Origin: CAVSUZ01 sp963795415
GTDB lineage: Bacteria; Pseudomonadota; Alphaproteobacteria; Acetobacterales; Acetobacteraceae
Assembly (NCBI GenBank): GCA_963795415.1
Contig: CAWCHQ010000001.1
Location: 2,542,001 to 2,606,000, forward strand
DNA length: 64,000 bases
Direction of reading: 5' to 3'
Every line of letters begins with the position of its first letter. Within the stretch, counting starts at the first letter, position 1. Both the position numbers and the translations under genes were made by a program. The notes below the pieces were generated by a model. The model was not told the DNA's origin and ran no database searches. It saw nothing but the letters and a program-made list of their open reading frames with translations. Below, piece after piece: positions 53,591 to 61,916 of this stretch.

Positions 53591-54442
53591 ATGAAGCCGA
53601 TCGTGGCCGTGATCTCACCCGGAGCCATGGGAAGCGCCGTCGGACAGGTTCTGACCTCGAACGGCCTCGAAGTTCGCACCTCACTTGCCGGCCGCAGCGA
53701 CGAAACCGCCGCACGCGCCAGGGCCGCCGGCATGACCCCCGTGATGGACGAACACCTCGCCCAGGCCGACATTATCCTCTCCATCCTGCCGCCCGGTGAT
53801 GCTGTCGATCTCGCCGACCGCCTCGCCCCGGTCCTGGAAGCCGCCGAACGCAAGCCGATCTACGTCGACTGCAACGCCGTCTCCCCGCAGACCGTCGAGG
53901 ACATCTCCGACATTATCGAGGATACCGGCTGCCCCTTCGTCGATGCCGGCATCATCGGCCCGCCGCCCAAGGGGGGAGCCGGCCCCGGCGCCAGGGCCAC
54001 CAAAATCTATCTCTCTGGCGAACACGCGGCCCGCGTCGCGGAACTGCAGCAATTCGGCCTGACGATGCCCGTGCTGCCGGGCCCGGTCGGCGTCGCCTCC
54101 GCGATGAAAATGTCTTACGCCGGCATCACCAAGGGCTTCACCGCCCTCGGCGCCATGATGATGCTCGCCGCCACCCGCGGCGGCACGGCCGAATTCTTGC
54201 ACCAGGAACTATCCGCCAGCCAGCCGGAGCTGCTCGCCTGGCTCACCCGCTCCGTCCCCAACATGTACTCCAAGGCCTATCGCTGGGTCGCAGAAATGGA
54301 GGAGATCGCCGAGTTCTGCAGCGATGACGACGAAGCCGAAGATCTTTTCGACGCCGCCGCCGAATTTTACGAGCGCATTGCCGAGGACTACGAGGGCGCG
54401 AAGGAAGAAACCAGAAAGCTCGACCAGTTCTGCCGCCGCTGA
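53591..54442 (+). CDS. NAD(P)-dependent oxidoreductase, beta-hydroxyacid dehydrogenase-like with DUF1932 domain
   Basis: 283 residues from ATG 53591, with AAGGAG upstream. The Rossmann motif is 'VAVISPGAMGSAVGQVL', then 'ILSILPPGDAVDLADRLAPV' and the substrate-loop 'FVDAGIIGPPPKGGAGPGA'; the C-terminal domain starts 'AMKMSYAGITKGFTALGAMM'. This group resembles 3-hydroxyisobutyrate and 6-phosphogluconate dehydrogenases. It is followed 19 bases later by a VOC-type gene. Confidence 0.86.
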   Translation: MKPIVAVISPGAMGSAVGQVLTSNGLEVRTSLAGRSDETAARARAAGMTPVMDEHLAQADIILSILPPGDAVDLADRLAPVLEAAERKPIYVDCNAVSPQTVEDISDIIEDTGCPFVDAGIIGPPPKGGAGPGARATKIYLSGEHAARVAELQQFGLTMPVLPGPVGVASAMKMSYAGITKGFTALGAMMMLAATRGGTAEFLHQELSASQPELLAWLTRSVPNMYSKAYRWVAEMEEIAEFCSDDDEAEDLFDAAAEFYERIAEDYEGAKEETRKLDQFCRR

Positions 54443-54461
54443 ACGCCGTCAAGGAACACCC

Positions 54462-54932
54462 ATGATGAACGTCATCCAGCATCTCTGGTTCGAAAAGGAC
54501 ATGGAGGCCGCACTCCGGTTCTACGTCTCCCTGATCCCCGGCTCGTCAGTCGAGTGGATCTCCGCCCTTCCCGTGGATACCCCCAGCGGCCCCGCGGGAA
54601 GCGTCAGGATCGCGGCGTTCACCCTCAAAGACCAGCGCTACAGAGCGATCGAAGCCGGCCCGCTCGATCCGTTCAACCACAGCTTCTCAATTATGGTCGA
54701 ATGTGACAATCAGCAGGAGATCGACCGCCTTTGGGACGCACTGAAACAAGGTGGCTCGGTCGAGCAATGCGGCTGGCTGCGTGACCGCTGGGGCCTGTCT
54801 TGGCAGATCATCCCGAAGCGCCTCGGTGAGCTGATGCGCGACCCGGACATCGCCACAAACAGGCGCGTGGCCGAGGCGATGCTCAAAATGATCAAGCTCG
54901 ACATCGCCGGCCTCGAAGCCGCCGCGCGCTGA
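54462..54932 (+). CDS. VOC/PhnB-like family protein
   Basis: 156 residues. PhnB-type glyoxalase fold (PF06983-like): 'IQHLWFEKDMEAALRFYVSL' at the start and the group signature 'GWLRDRWGLSWQIIP'. Function unknown; annotated in many genomes as 3-demethylubiquinone-9 3-methyltransferase-like without proof. AAGGAA lies 5 bases before CATG 54461. It probably shares a transcript with the preceding dehydrogenase. Confidence 0.87.
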   Translation: MMNVIQHLWFEKDMEAALRFYVSLIPGSSVEWISALPVDTPSGPAGSVRIAAFTLKDQRYRAIEAGPLDPFNHSFSIMVECDNQQEIDRLWDALKQGGSVEQCGWLRDRWGLSWQIIPKRLGELMRDPDIATNRRVAEAMLKMIKLDIAGLEAAAR

Positions 54933-54937
54933 CCGCG

Positions 54938-55417
54938 TCACTCCACCCGCAGCGCCGCGCGCAGCCCGGCAATCGCCGGGTCCTGCAACTCCGCCAATCG
55001 GTTCGCCGCCAGCATCGCAAACCGGTGCAGCAGCGCCCGCCTTCGCGCCGGCGCCAGTCTCTGACACGGTCCCTCCCGCAGAATATCCGCTTCCATTCCG
55101 CATGTAACGATCACCCCGGCCTGCTCCGGCAGCAGTTCCACCGGAAACGCCTCATCCACCGCGAAGTAAAAACTGTCGCAAAATTCGCAATACTCCGGCC
55201 ACTTGCCGTCGGTCAGGAAATCGCGCGCACAGGACTTCACCTCGATGCAGGCGAAACTTCCATCCGGTTGCAGGGCCAGCAAATCCGCCCGCCTTCCATT
55301 CGGCAGCGTCACCTCATGCACCGCCGCCCAGGCCAGCCGCGCGCACAACAACCCCGCCGCCCGCCGCACCGCCGGGGCACGTTCCGGCAACGGAATCTCA
55401 CTTACCCCAAAATCCAT
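54938..55417 (-). CDS. mmcB: MmcB-family DNA repair protein
   Basis: 159 residues. The nuclease-like core 'FACIEVKSCARDFLTDGKWP' and 'EYCEFCDSFYFAVDEAFPVE' matches MmcB (COG5321), an alphaproteobacterial damage-inducible protein with a PD-(D/E)xK-like fold (D..E-x-K visible as LLALQPDGSFACIEVKS). Known in Caulobacter for mitomycin C resistance. Convergent with the VOC gene, 5 bases apart. No clear LexA box was seen upstream; a repeat copy lies there instead. Confidence 0.85.
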   Translation of the reverse strand: MDFGVSEIPLPERAPAVRRAAGLLCARLAWAAVHEVTLPNGRRADLLALQPDGSFACIEVKSCARDFLTDGKWPEYCEFCDSFYFAVDEAFPVELLPEQAGVIVTCGMEADILREGPCQRLAPARRRALLHRFAMLAANRLAELQDPAIAGLRAALRVE

Positions 55418-55426
55418 TTCCCTTCA

Positions 55427-55480
55427 CCGTCATTGCGAGGAGCGCAGCGACGAAGCAATCCAGGCCCGCTGCACCGCTGA
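55427..55480 (+). repeat. CGTCATTGCGAGG repeat, copy 1
   Basis: CCGTCATTGCGAGGAGCGCAG then CGACGAAGCAATCCAGG and CGCTGCACCGCTG. ATTGC and GCAAT can pair. It lies 10 bases upstream of the mmcB start. This family of short elements is known to be widespread in bacterial genomes. Confidence 0.85.
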
Positions 55481-55786
55481 GACTCATACTCCCCTATATA
55501 CCTATACCTGCCCAGCGCAGCCAGGTTACTTTCCGCGAATCGATCGCTCGGCCGCGAAGCCTCCCGCCATCCGACTCGCGCCGCGAGCCGACTCAAGGCA
55601 AGCTCAGGCCTAGCGGCCGCTGCCGCCCGGCTGGACGGACTACGCGCTCGCCGCCATGCATGGCGGCACCGGCTACGCCGCCACCTTCCGGACATCAGCG
55701 CCTCTTCATCCTGCGCGGCGTGAACCGGGTCATGGCAGTCTCCAACGAAATTGACGTCAAGATGGACCCTTCCCGCGCTCAACAAG

Positions 55787-55822
55787 GTCATCGCGAGGCG
55801 CGCAGCGCCGTGGCGATCCAGG
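55787..55822 (+). repeat. CGTCATTGCGAGG repeat, diverged copy 3
   Basis: GTCATCGCGAGGCGCGCAG then CGCCGTGGCGATCCAGG. The outer arms are ATCGC/GCGAT (ATTGC/GCAAT in the other copies) and the inner stem GGCGC-GCA-GCGCC replaces GGAGC-GCA-GCGAC, so changes occur in pairs. Confidence 0.65.
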
Positions 55823-55943
55823 CCAACAGAACGGCAGCCGGGTTGTCGGCCAGGAATTCTAACACGAAGAGCACGAAGGTTCACGAAGATATACACCGGA
55901 CGTACACAACCCTTTGTGTCGAAAATCCTCCCCCTACCCTCCA

Positions 55944-55996
55944 CCGTCATTGCGAGGAGCGCAGCGACGAAGCAATCCAGGCCTGCCGCACCGCTG
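55944..55996 (+). repeat. CGTCATTGCGAGG repeat, copy 2
   Basis: Nearly identical to copy 1 over 50 bases, same orientation, 517 bases further on. Between copies there is no recognisable gene, only an 'ACACGAAGAGCACGAAGG'-type simple repeat near 55861. Confidence 0.85.
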
Positions 55997-56063
55997 GGGC
56001 GATGTCCTGTTTTGCGAAAAGATGAACGGCAGAAAAGGGGTCCAGACCTTCTGGAAGTTATAG

Positions 56064-56747
56064 CAACCCGGCGCTCCGTGGCGGCTCGAAGAAGCCCGGT
56101 CCAAGGGCATCGACCTCACCCCCAAATCCATCCCCGCCGAGGTCTTCGATAAACGCGCGGTGGACCGCGGCCAGGTCGTTTTCCACGATATCAGCTTCGT
56201 CGAAGCCAAACCGCTCTACAACGCCAAAGACAGGCTCGCCCTCCGTATCCAGCTGACCGACTTCTCCGTTTACTACACCCAGGGCGCCGCCGAGGCCGCC
56301 ATCGCCGTCATGAAGGAAGGCAAATCCGAAATCATCTGCGAACACGGCCAGCTCTACAAAGTCACCAAGGACAAATCCGCCGTCGTCACCAAGGCCCTGC
56401 TCACCAGAACCTGGACCGACTGGGTGGACTATTGGGCCGTTGATTTCTATTACTACCAACGCCGGGAAATCATCAAGGTCCCTGCCGGTTCACCCTTCGG
56501 CGGCATCCAGTCGCTCCCCGGCCTCGAACCACCGCAAGGCGAACTCCCCGCGTTCGAGGAACAATGGACCGGCGGCTACATCTTCGAAAACGAATGGCAG
56601 AGCTTCCGCACCCGCCAGAACCGCCAGCTCGAACTAACCACCGCCGCCCATACCTACCAGCAGCCCGGCCGCTACACCGTCGCCGTCAAGGTCATCGATA
56701 TCTTCGGCAATGACGCCATGACCCTCCTGCCCGTCAGCATCGGATAA
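56064..56747 (+). pseudogene. C-terminal remnant of a DNA methyltransferase-type protein
   Basis: An open frame of 227 codons directly after an in-frame TAG at 56061, with no N-terminal domain. 'SIPAEVFDKRAVDRGQVVFH' and 'YTVAVKVIDIFGNDAMTLLP' resemble the end of site-specific DNA methyltransferases of the type III Mod-like class; the catalytic motifs (DPPY and the SAM site) are absent. An ATG-type start could be at 56160, but the coding similarity begins earlier, so this is a truncated gene. Copy 2 of the repeat lies 70 bases upstream. Confidence 0.6.
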
Positions 56748-57044
56748 CCCTCATCCGCGTACATCCGCGGTTCCAACTCTGAAAAACGACCCGGCGCCTC
56801 ACAGCCACCCTGCGGAGCTCACCTCCCAATCCCCGCACTCACCGGCAACTCCGCGACAACAGCGCATTCGTCGCCGAAGCCTCCTCTCCCCCGATCACGC
56901 CCATCCGCACATCGCGCGGCGCGGCCGATGAAGATGGGCAGTATTATTTCGTGGTAGCGCTATGATGCCGTGCGCGAGGCCACGCTATCCTAGCCGACAA
57001 CCTGCCCATTTTGCGCGCATTCCCCGGCGGGAGTGCACTTGCCG
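56748..57044. other. No gene recognised
   Basis: About 300 bases between the methyltransferase remnant and the toxin-antitoxin genes; no coding pattern, repeat or hairpin stood out. Confidence 0.4.
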
Positions 57045-57320
57045 CTATTCGCTTTCGATGTCTTCGAGCTTGATCCCACGTCCCGCGCGCAGGCTGTTTC
57101 GCGCCTGTTCGATCCGACGCAGGAAGCGCGGGTCATGTTCGAGGCGGTACTCGAACCAGTCCTCTACCAACTCGAAGCCGATCAACACGCCTGCGGGCTT
57201 ACCGTGGCGCGTGATAACGATCTCCTGCGTCTCAGCTTCTCGAAGAAAGCGAGACAGATCATCCTTGATCTCGGATAACGGAACTTCCTTCACTCCGGAC
57301 TTCCGAATTGTACGAGCCAT
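57045..57320 (-). CDS. Phd/YefM-type antitoxin
   Basis: 91 residues. The N-terminal DNA-binding Phd/YefM fold is 'VKEVPLSEIKDDLSRFLREA' followed by 'IVITRHGKPAGVLIGFE'; the acidic C-terminus (GIKLEDIESE) would wrap the toxin. It is the second gene of the pair: the toxin lies upstream and overlaps it by 31 bases, the reverse of the usual antitoxin-first order. The complex probably represses its own promoter. Confidence 0.88.
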   Translation of the reverse strand: MARTIRKSGVKEVPLSEIKDDLSRFLREAETQEIVITRHGKPAGVLIGFELVEDWFEYRLEHDPRFLRRIEQARNSLRAGRGIKLEDIESE

Positions 57321-57583
57321 GACTCGGCCTCCGATTTGGGTACTATTGCCAGAACCTCGACGGTCGTGCCGGACACGTCGTAGAAAACCCGAACTTCGTC
57401 TACCCGCAGCCGATACTGTGGACGGAGCAATCCTCGCAATCGCTTGATGCGACTGCGGCTCGTTTTCTTGGGCTCGTGCCTCAGATGGGTTTCCAGCGCG
57501 GTCCGGACAGTCGCGCGAGCATTTGCCGTCAGCCTCCCGAGGTCTTCGACAGCTTCGGGTGCAAGGACGATCTCGAAAGGCAT
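57290..57583 (-). CDS. RelE/ParE-type toxin
   Basis: 97 residues. 'MPFEIVLAPEAVEDLGRLT', then 'IKRLRGLLRPQYRLRVDEVR' and 'VFYDVSGTTVEVLAIVPKSE' match the RelE/ParE fold, with the basic Arg patch typical of ribosome-dependent RNases. It is intact, with ATG 57583 and no frame breaks. Toxin-first order resembles higBA systems. Confidence 0.87.
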   Translation of the reverse strand: MPFEIVLAPEAVEDLGRLTANARATVRTALETHLRHEPKKTSRSRIKRLRGLLRPQYRLRVDEVRVFYDVSGTTVEVLAIVPKSEAESWLVQFGSPE

Positions 57584-57617
57584 TCTGGCCAGATTATGGC
57601 CAGATTTGCACGGAGCG

Positions 57618-57855
57618 TCAAACGAGGCGGATCGTCTGCCTCCGAGCGAACATTGGCGCGTCTCCGGCTAGGCCGAGGCTGCCGCAGCGTGCTCTGGCGT
57701 AGTGGCGCGCCAGAACCGAGGCGAACTCAACCTCCGTACAGGTGCTAATCGCCAGCTCTCCCGCTGGGTAAATCTGCCATAACTCGCGCCACCCGCGAAC
57801 TGGTCTCCTCCTCGCGAAACAACGGCGTCAAAAAACTCGTATTGAAATATATCAA
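57618..57855 (-). pseudogene. Remnant of a VapC-type PIN toxin
   Basis: From TTG 57855, which overlaps the preceding antitoxin stop, the frame reads 'LIYFNTSFLTPLFREEETSS' (PIN start, normally YLDTS; the catalytic Asp is Asn), then runs to a stop. 'GELAISTCTEVEFASVLARH' continues the PIN pattern in another frame, and the remaining half of the domain is replaced by unrelated sequence up to 57618. Inactive by three criteria: Asp loss, frameshift, truncation. Confidence 0.6.
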
Positions 57856-58079
57856 TAGCGCTCCGCCTCGCGCATTTCGCGAACCAGTGTCGCACTATCC
57901 TTGCCCCGGCGCGGCAGGTGGGTCCGAAAGGCGGCAAGCTTCTCCACCGGCACCGCCCTTTTTTCAGCAACAGCCCGCCGGACATGAGCCACCTCCTCAC
58001 CCGCTTCCACCCGATCCAAAATCTCGCGCAGATGAGCCTTGGCTCGGGCCAGATTGATCGTCCATCCGCCAACCCCCAT
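57852..58079 (-). CDS. Short Phd-like antitoxin partnered with decayed PIN toxin
   Basis: 75 residues from ATG 58079: 'MGVGGWTINLARAKAHLREI' is the Phd/YefM start and 'AFRTHLPRRGKDSATLVREM' the toxin-binding tail. The usual 'ITRRGxPVA' segment after 'EAGEEV' is shortened to 'AHVRRAVAEKRAVP', so an internal deletion is likely. Its stop overlaps the toxin's TTG, as in vapBC operons. It may persist as an orphan repressor or be decaying with its toxin. Confidence 0.6.
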   Translation of the reverse strand: MGVGGWTINLARAKAHLREILDRVEAGEEVAHVRRAVAEKRAVPVEKLAAFRTHLPRRGKDSATLVREMREAERY

Positions 58080-58291
58080 GGCCCGCTTCGGCGTACACAC
58101 CACCGCCTCGAAAACCATCCGCGCGACCCCTTCCGTCCCCGGCAAACCGCCCTGGTGACCCCTTCCGCCATCCGAAAAACGCCGTGGCAACCCGCTCAAC
58201 CCCGCCCGTCCCGCTCAACACTACACTGGCGCCTCCCCCTCCCTCCAATCTCCCGCTAAACTCCCCAACCCGCCCCCCGGGAAACGCCCCC

Positions 58292-60676
58292 ATGGACATC
58301 GCCGTCACCACCCCGTCCGAAACCCGCCTCGCCACCCTCCACGCCCTGGAAAAGAAGCTCCTCTGGCTCTCCGCCTGGATGGTACACAACGCCAACCACA
58401 TCCGCCCCAACCGAGACGGCCTCAAGGTCGGCGGCCACCAGGCCTCCTGCGCCTCCGTCATCTCCATCATGGCCGCCATCTATTTCGAGATCGCCCGCCC
58501 GCAGGACCGCATCGCCGTCAAACCCCATGCCGGTCCCGTCTTCCACGCCATCAACTATCTCTTCGGCCGCCAGACCATTGAGAAAATGGACAAATTCCGC
58601 GCCATCGGAGGCGCCCAGTCCTACCCCTCCCGCGTCAAGGACGGCCCCGAGGTCGATTTCTCCACCGGCTCCGTCGGCCTCGGCGTCGCCATGACCACCT
58701 TCTCCGCCCTCGTCCAGGACTACGTCCGCCTCCACGGCCTCGCCGCCGACCACCCGCCTAAACCCAAAGAGGAATCATGGGGCCGCCACATCGCCATCGC
58801 CGGCGATGCCGAGCTTGACGAAGGCAACATCTACGAAGCCATGCTCGAAGGCTGGAAACACGACGTCCGCGACGTCTGGTGGATCATCGACTACAACCGC
58901 CAGTCCCTCGATTCCGTCGTCCCCGACCGCCTCTTCGGCCGCATCGAGGGCCTGTTCCGCGACATGGGCTGGAACGCCGTCACCATCAAATACGGCCGCA
59001 AGCTCCAGGCCGCCTTCGCCAGACCCGGCGGCGAGGCCCTCCGCCGCTGGATCGATGACTGCCCCAACTCCCTCTACTCCGCCCTCACATTCCAGGGCGG
59101 AGCCGCCTGGCGCCAGGCCGTCCTCGCCGATCTCGGCCGCTCCCGCTCGGTCCGCGCCATCCTCGACCCGCTCTCGGATGACGACCTCGCCGCACTCATG
59201 ACCAACCTCGGCGGCCACGACATCGAAACCCTGATCGACACATTCCGCCAGGCCGAGGCCGCCGGCGACCAGCCCACCTGCTTCATCGCCTACACCATCA
59301 AGGGCATGGGCCTGCCCTTCGCCGGCCACAAGGACAACCACGCCGGCATGATGACCCGCGAGCAAATGGAAACCTTCCGCGAGGCCATGCGCATCCGCCC
59401 CGGCCACGAATGGGACCGTTTCGAGGGCCTCGACCTCTCCGAATCCGACCTCCAGTCCTTCCTCGAGGCCTGCCCCTTCTCCCGACCCCTGACGCCTGAC
59501 GGCCGATACTTGACTGCGCCCACAATCCACATCCCCGACGCCCTGCCCGCGCCTAGAACCGGCGGGCGCAAAATGTCCACCCAGTCCGGTTTCGGCGATA
59601 TCCTCGCGGAAATCGGCCGCGGCCAGGGCGAATTCGCCGACCTCGCCGCCCACATCGTCACCACCAGCCCCGACGTCACCGTCTCCACCAATCTCGGCCC
59701 CTGGGTGAACCGCCGCGGCGTCTTCGACCGCCACACCCGCAACGACGTGTTCCGTGATGCCAAACTCGCCTCGGCCCAGCGCTGGGGCATGTCCCCCAAG
59801 GGCCAGCACATCGAGCTCGGCATCGCCGAACAAAACCTGTTTCTGCTCCTCGGCGCCGCCGGCCTTACTCATGCCCTGACGGGCGCCCGCCTGCTCCCCA
59901 TCGGCACCGTCTACGACCCCTTCGTGAACCGCGGCCTCGATGCCCTGATTTACGCCTGCTACCAGGACGCCCGTTTCCTGCTCGTTTCCACTCCGTCAGG
60001 ACTGACCCTCGCCCCCGAGGGCGGCCAGCATCAGTCCGTCAACACCCCGCTCATCGGTATGGCCGCCGACCGCCTCGCCAGCTTCGAGCCCGCGCACGTG
60101 GACGAGCTCGCCATCCTCCTCCGCCATGCCCTGGACCTGATGCAACAGCCCGACGGCTCCTCCGCCTGGCTCCGTCTCTCCACCCGCCAGCTCGCCCAGC
60201 CCGCCCGCACCCTCGACGCACAATCCATCATCGCCGGCGCCCATTGGGTCACCCCGCCCGCCCAGGGCGCCCGGATCGCCATCGCCTACCAGGGCCCCGT
60301 CGCCCCCGAGGCCGAAGCCGCCTTCGCCGAACTCCGCGCCGAGGACCCCTCAGCCGGCCTGCTCGCCATCACCAGCCCGGACCGCCTGCATGCCGGCTGG
60401 ACTGCCGCCCTACGCGCCCGCCGCTCCGGTAACCGCACCGCCCAGTCCCATATCGAGCGCATCCTGGGCCCGCTCGCCCCCGACGCCGCCCTGGTCACCG
60501 TGCTCGACGGCCATCCCGCCACCCATTCCTGGCTCGGCGCCGTCCGAGGGCAACGCACCATCCCCCTCGGCCCCGACCATTTCGGCCAGTCCGGCGACAT
60601 CCCCGATCTGTATCGCGAATACGGCATGGACGCCGACGCGATCCTCGACGCCTGCGCCCAGGCTTTGCTGATTTAG
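58292..60676 (+). CDS. Large transketolase / pyruvate dehydrogenase E1-type thiamine diphosphate enzyme
   Basis: 794 residues, longer than typical transketolase (about 660) and near AceE-like proteins. The TPP motif reads 'AGDAELDEGNIYEAML' with 'DYNRQSLD' completing it (GDAE in place of GDGE/GDGD). The PYR-domain glutamate region is 'IELGIAEQNLFLLLGAAG', with the TPP-adjacent 'APEGGQHQSVNTPLIG'. It probably transfers a two-carbon unit or decarboxylates a 2-keto acid; no lipoyl partner adjoins. ATG 58292 is chosen as the conserved start; upstream frame is low-complexity Pro-rich. C-ending codons dominate. Confidence 0.85.
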   Translation: MDIAVTTPSETRLATLHALEKKLLWLSAWMVHNANHIRPNRDGLKVGGHQASCASVISIMAAIYFEIARPQDRIAVKPHAGPVFHAINYLFGRQTIEKMDKFRAIGGAQSYPSRVKDGPEVDFSTGSVGLGVAMTTFSALVQDYVRLHGLAADHPPKPKEESWGRHIAIAGDAELDEGNIYEAMLEGWKHDVRDVWWIIDYNRQSLDSVVPDRLFGRIEGLFRDMGWNAVTIKYGRKLQAAFARPGGEALRRWIDDCPNSLYSALTFQGGAAWRQAVLADLGRSRSVRAILDPLSDDDLAALMTNLGGHDIETLIDTFRQAEAAGDQPTCFIAYTIKGMGLPFAGHKDNHAGMMTREQMETFREAMRIRPGHEWDRFEGLDLSESDLQSFLEACPFSRPLTPDGRYLTAPTIHIPDALPAPRTGGRKMSTQSGFGDILAEIGRGQGEFADLAAHIVTTSPDVTVSTNLGPWVNRRGVFDRHTRNDVFRDAKLASAQRWGMSPKGQHIELGIAEQNLFLLLGAAGLTHALTGARLLPIGTVYDPFVNRGLDALIYACYQDARFLLVSTPSGLTLAPEGGQHQSVNTPLIGMAADRLASFEPAHVDELAILLRHALDLMQQPDGSSAWLRLSTRQLAQPARTLDAQSIIAGAHWVTPPAQGARIAIAYQGPVAPEAEAAFAELRAEDPSAGLLAITSPDRLHAGWTAALRARRSGNRTAQSHIERILGPLAPDAALVTVLDGHPATHSWLGAVRGQRTIPLGPDHFGQSGDIPDLYREYGMDADAILDACAQALLI

Positions 60677-60722
60677 TAATCTGACTGCCAAACTCGGCAT
60701 TTTTGGGCACCAGATCGCGCTC

Positions 60723-61885
60723 CTAACCGCCGCCTCGCCATCGCCGCTCCGCCTCGTCCCAGTCCGCGAGCGGCTGCAGGTCGGCCACCCACGCCAGCCC
60801 CGTCTTCGCATCCGATGAAGCGGCTTCCGGTGTGACAACCACATCCAGTAAGGCCGGACGGTTTGCCAGCGCCCGCTCGATGGCCGGCCGAACCTGCTCC
60901 TCGATCTCGACGCGTTCCGCATGCATGTTGAAGGCGCGCGCCATGGCGGCGTGATCACTGAACTGCAGTCGCGTCCCAACCACTTTGCCATGCGTGACGG
61001 TCTGATCGTGAACCTCGATCTGCCATGCCCCATTATTGGCAACCACGATCAGGACCGGAGCCTTATGGCGCACTGCCGTATCAACTTCGATGGCATTGAA
61101 ACCGAAGGCGCCATCGCCGGTCGCAACGACCACCTGCCGGTCGGGGAACGCCAGGCTTGCCGCAATCCCGTAAGGCACGCCGATACCGATGCAGCCGAAT
61201 GGCCCGGGGTCGGGCATCGTCGGCGATGCCCGATGCGGGCGAAACTCAGAAAATCACCGCCGTCCGTTATGCCGATCGCGTCCTGCTCCATCGCCTCCTG
61301 CAATGCGGCGAGCACGCGGTTGGGATGCAATCTTCCGTCGCCGCCCGGCGGAGCGCTCGCCATCGACCGTTTCAGCCTGCGCGCCCGATCCTCGTGTCCG
61401 GCGCGAAGTTTCGAGCGCCACCCCGGATCGCTCGATGATGCGCGATTGCCGGCGGCCTCCACCACCGCGCGCAACGCTTCAGCAACGGAGGCAAGGATTT
61501 CAACCTCACCCCGCCTGTTGTCCCGCAGTTTCGACGCTATATCGCCGATCCGTGCGAACCGGGCCGCTCCGAATATCGCCGGCGAGCCGTACGCAAGCTG
61601 AAAATCCAGGCGGTGGCCGACCGTCAACACCACATCCGCATCGCCCATTACCGCGCCGCGCATGGCACTCACGACCGAGGGGTGCGTGTCAGCAATCAGA
61701 CCGCGGATTTCGCCTGTGTCGAGATAAACGGCGCCGAGACGGTCCAGCAGCGCCACGAGTTCAGGACCGGCGCCGCGGCCCGAAATCACCAGGACGCGTC
61801 GCGCCGACCATAACAGATCGACCGCTGCCGCGACCTGGGCCGGATCGGGAAGCAGGACTGCGCGCGGCTTGGCGCGGATGTATTC
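60723..61885 (-). pseudogene. Thiamine diphosphate-dependent enzyme (acetolactate synthase-like), truncated and frameshifted
   Basis: Starts without a Met directly after an in-frame TAA (61886-61888), so the N-terminal PYR domain with its catalytic Glu is missing. The central domain reads 'RAVLLPDPAQVAAAVDLL' and 'DADVVLTVGHRLDFQLAYG'; near 61230 one base is missing between 'GGDFLSFARIG' and 'MPDPGPFGCIGIGVPYG'. The C-terminal TPP site is 'VVATGDGAFGFNAIEVD' with 'VANNGAWQIE'. It abuts the decayed ligase gene upstream; the junction looks like a deletion endpoint. Confidence 0.75.
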
Positions 61886-61916
61886 TTACAATTGCAACGA
61901 TTTTTGGCACTATCCC

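Noticed and set aside
53266..53853. Minus-strand frame with repeated GRCLSR units
   Set aside because: Produced by reading through the 18-bp tandem repeat and antisense to the dehydrogenase gene.
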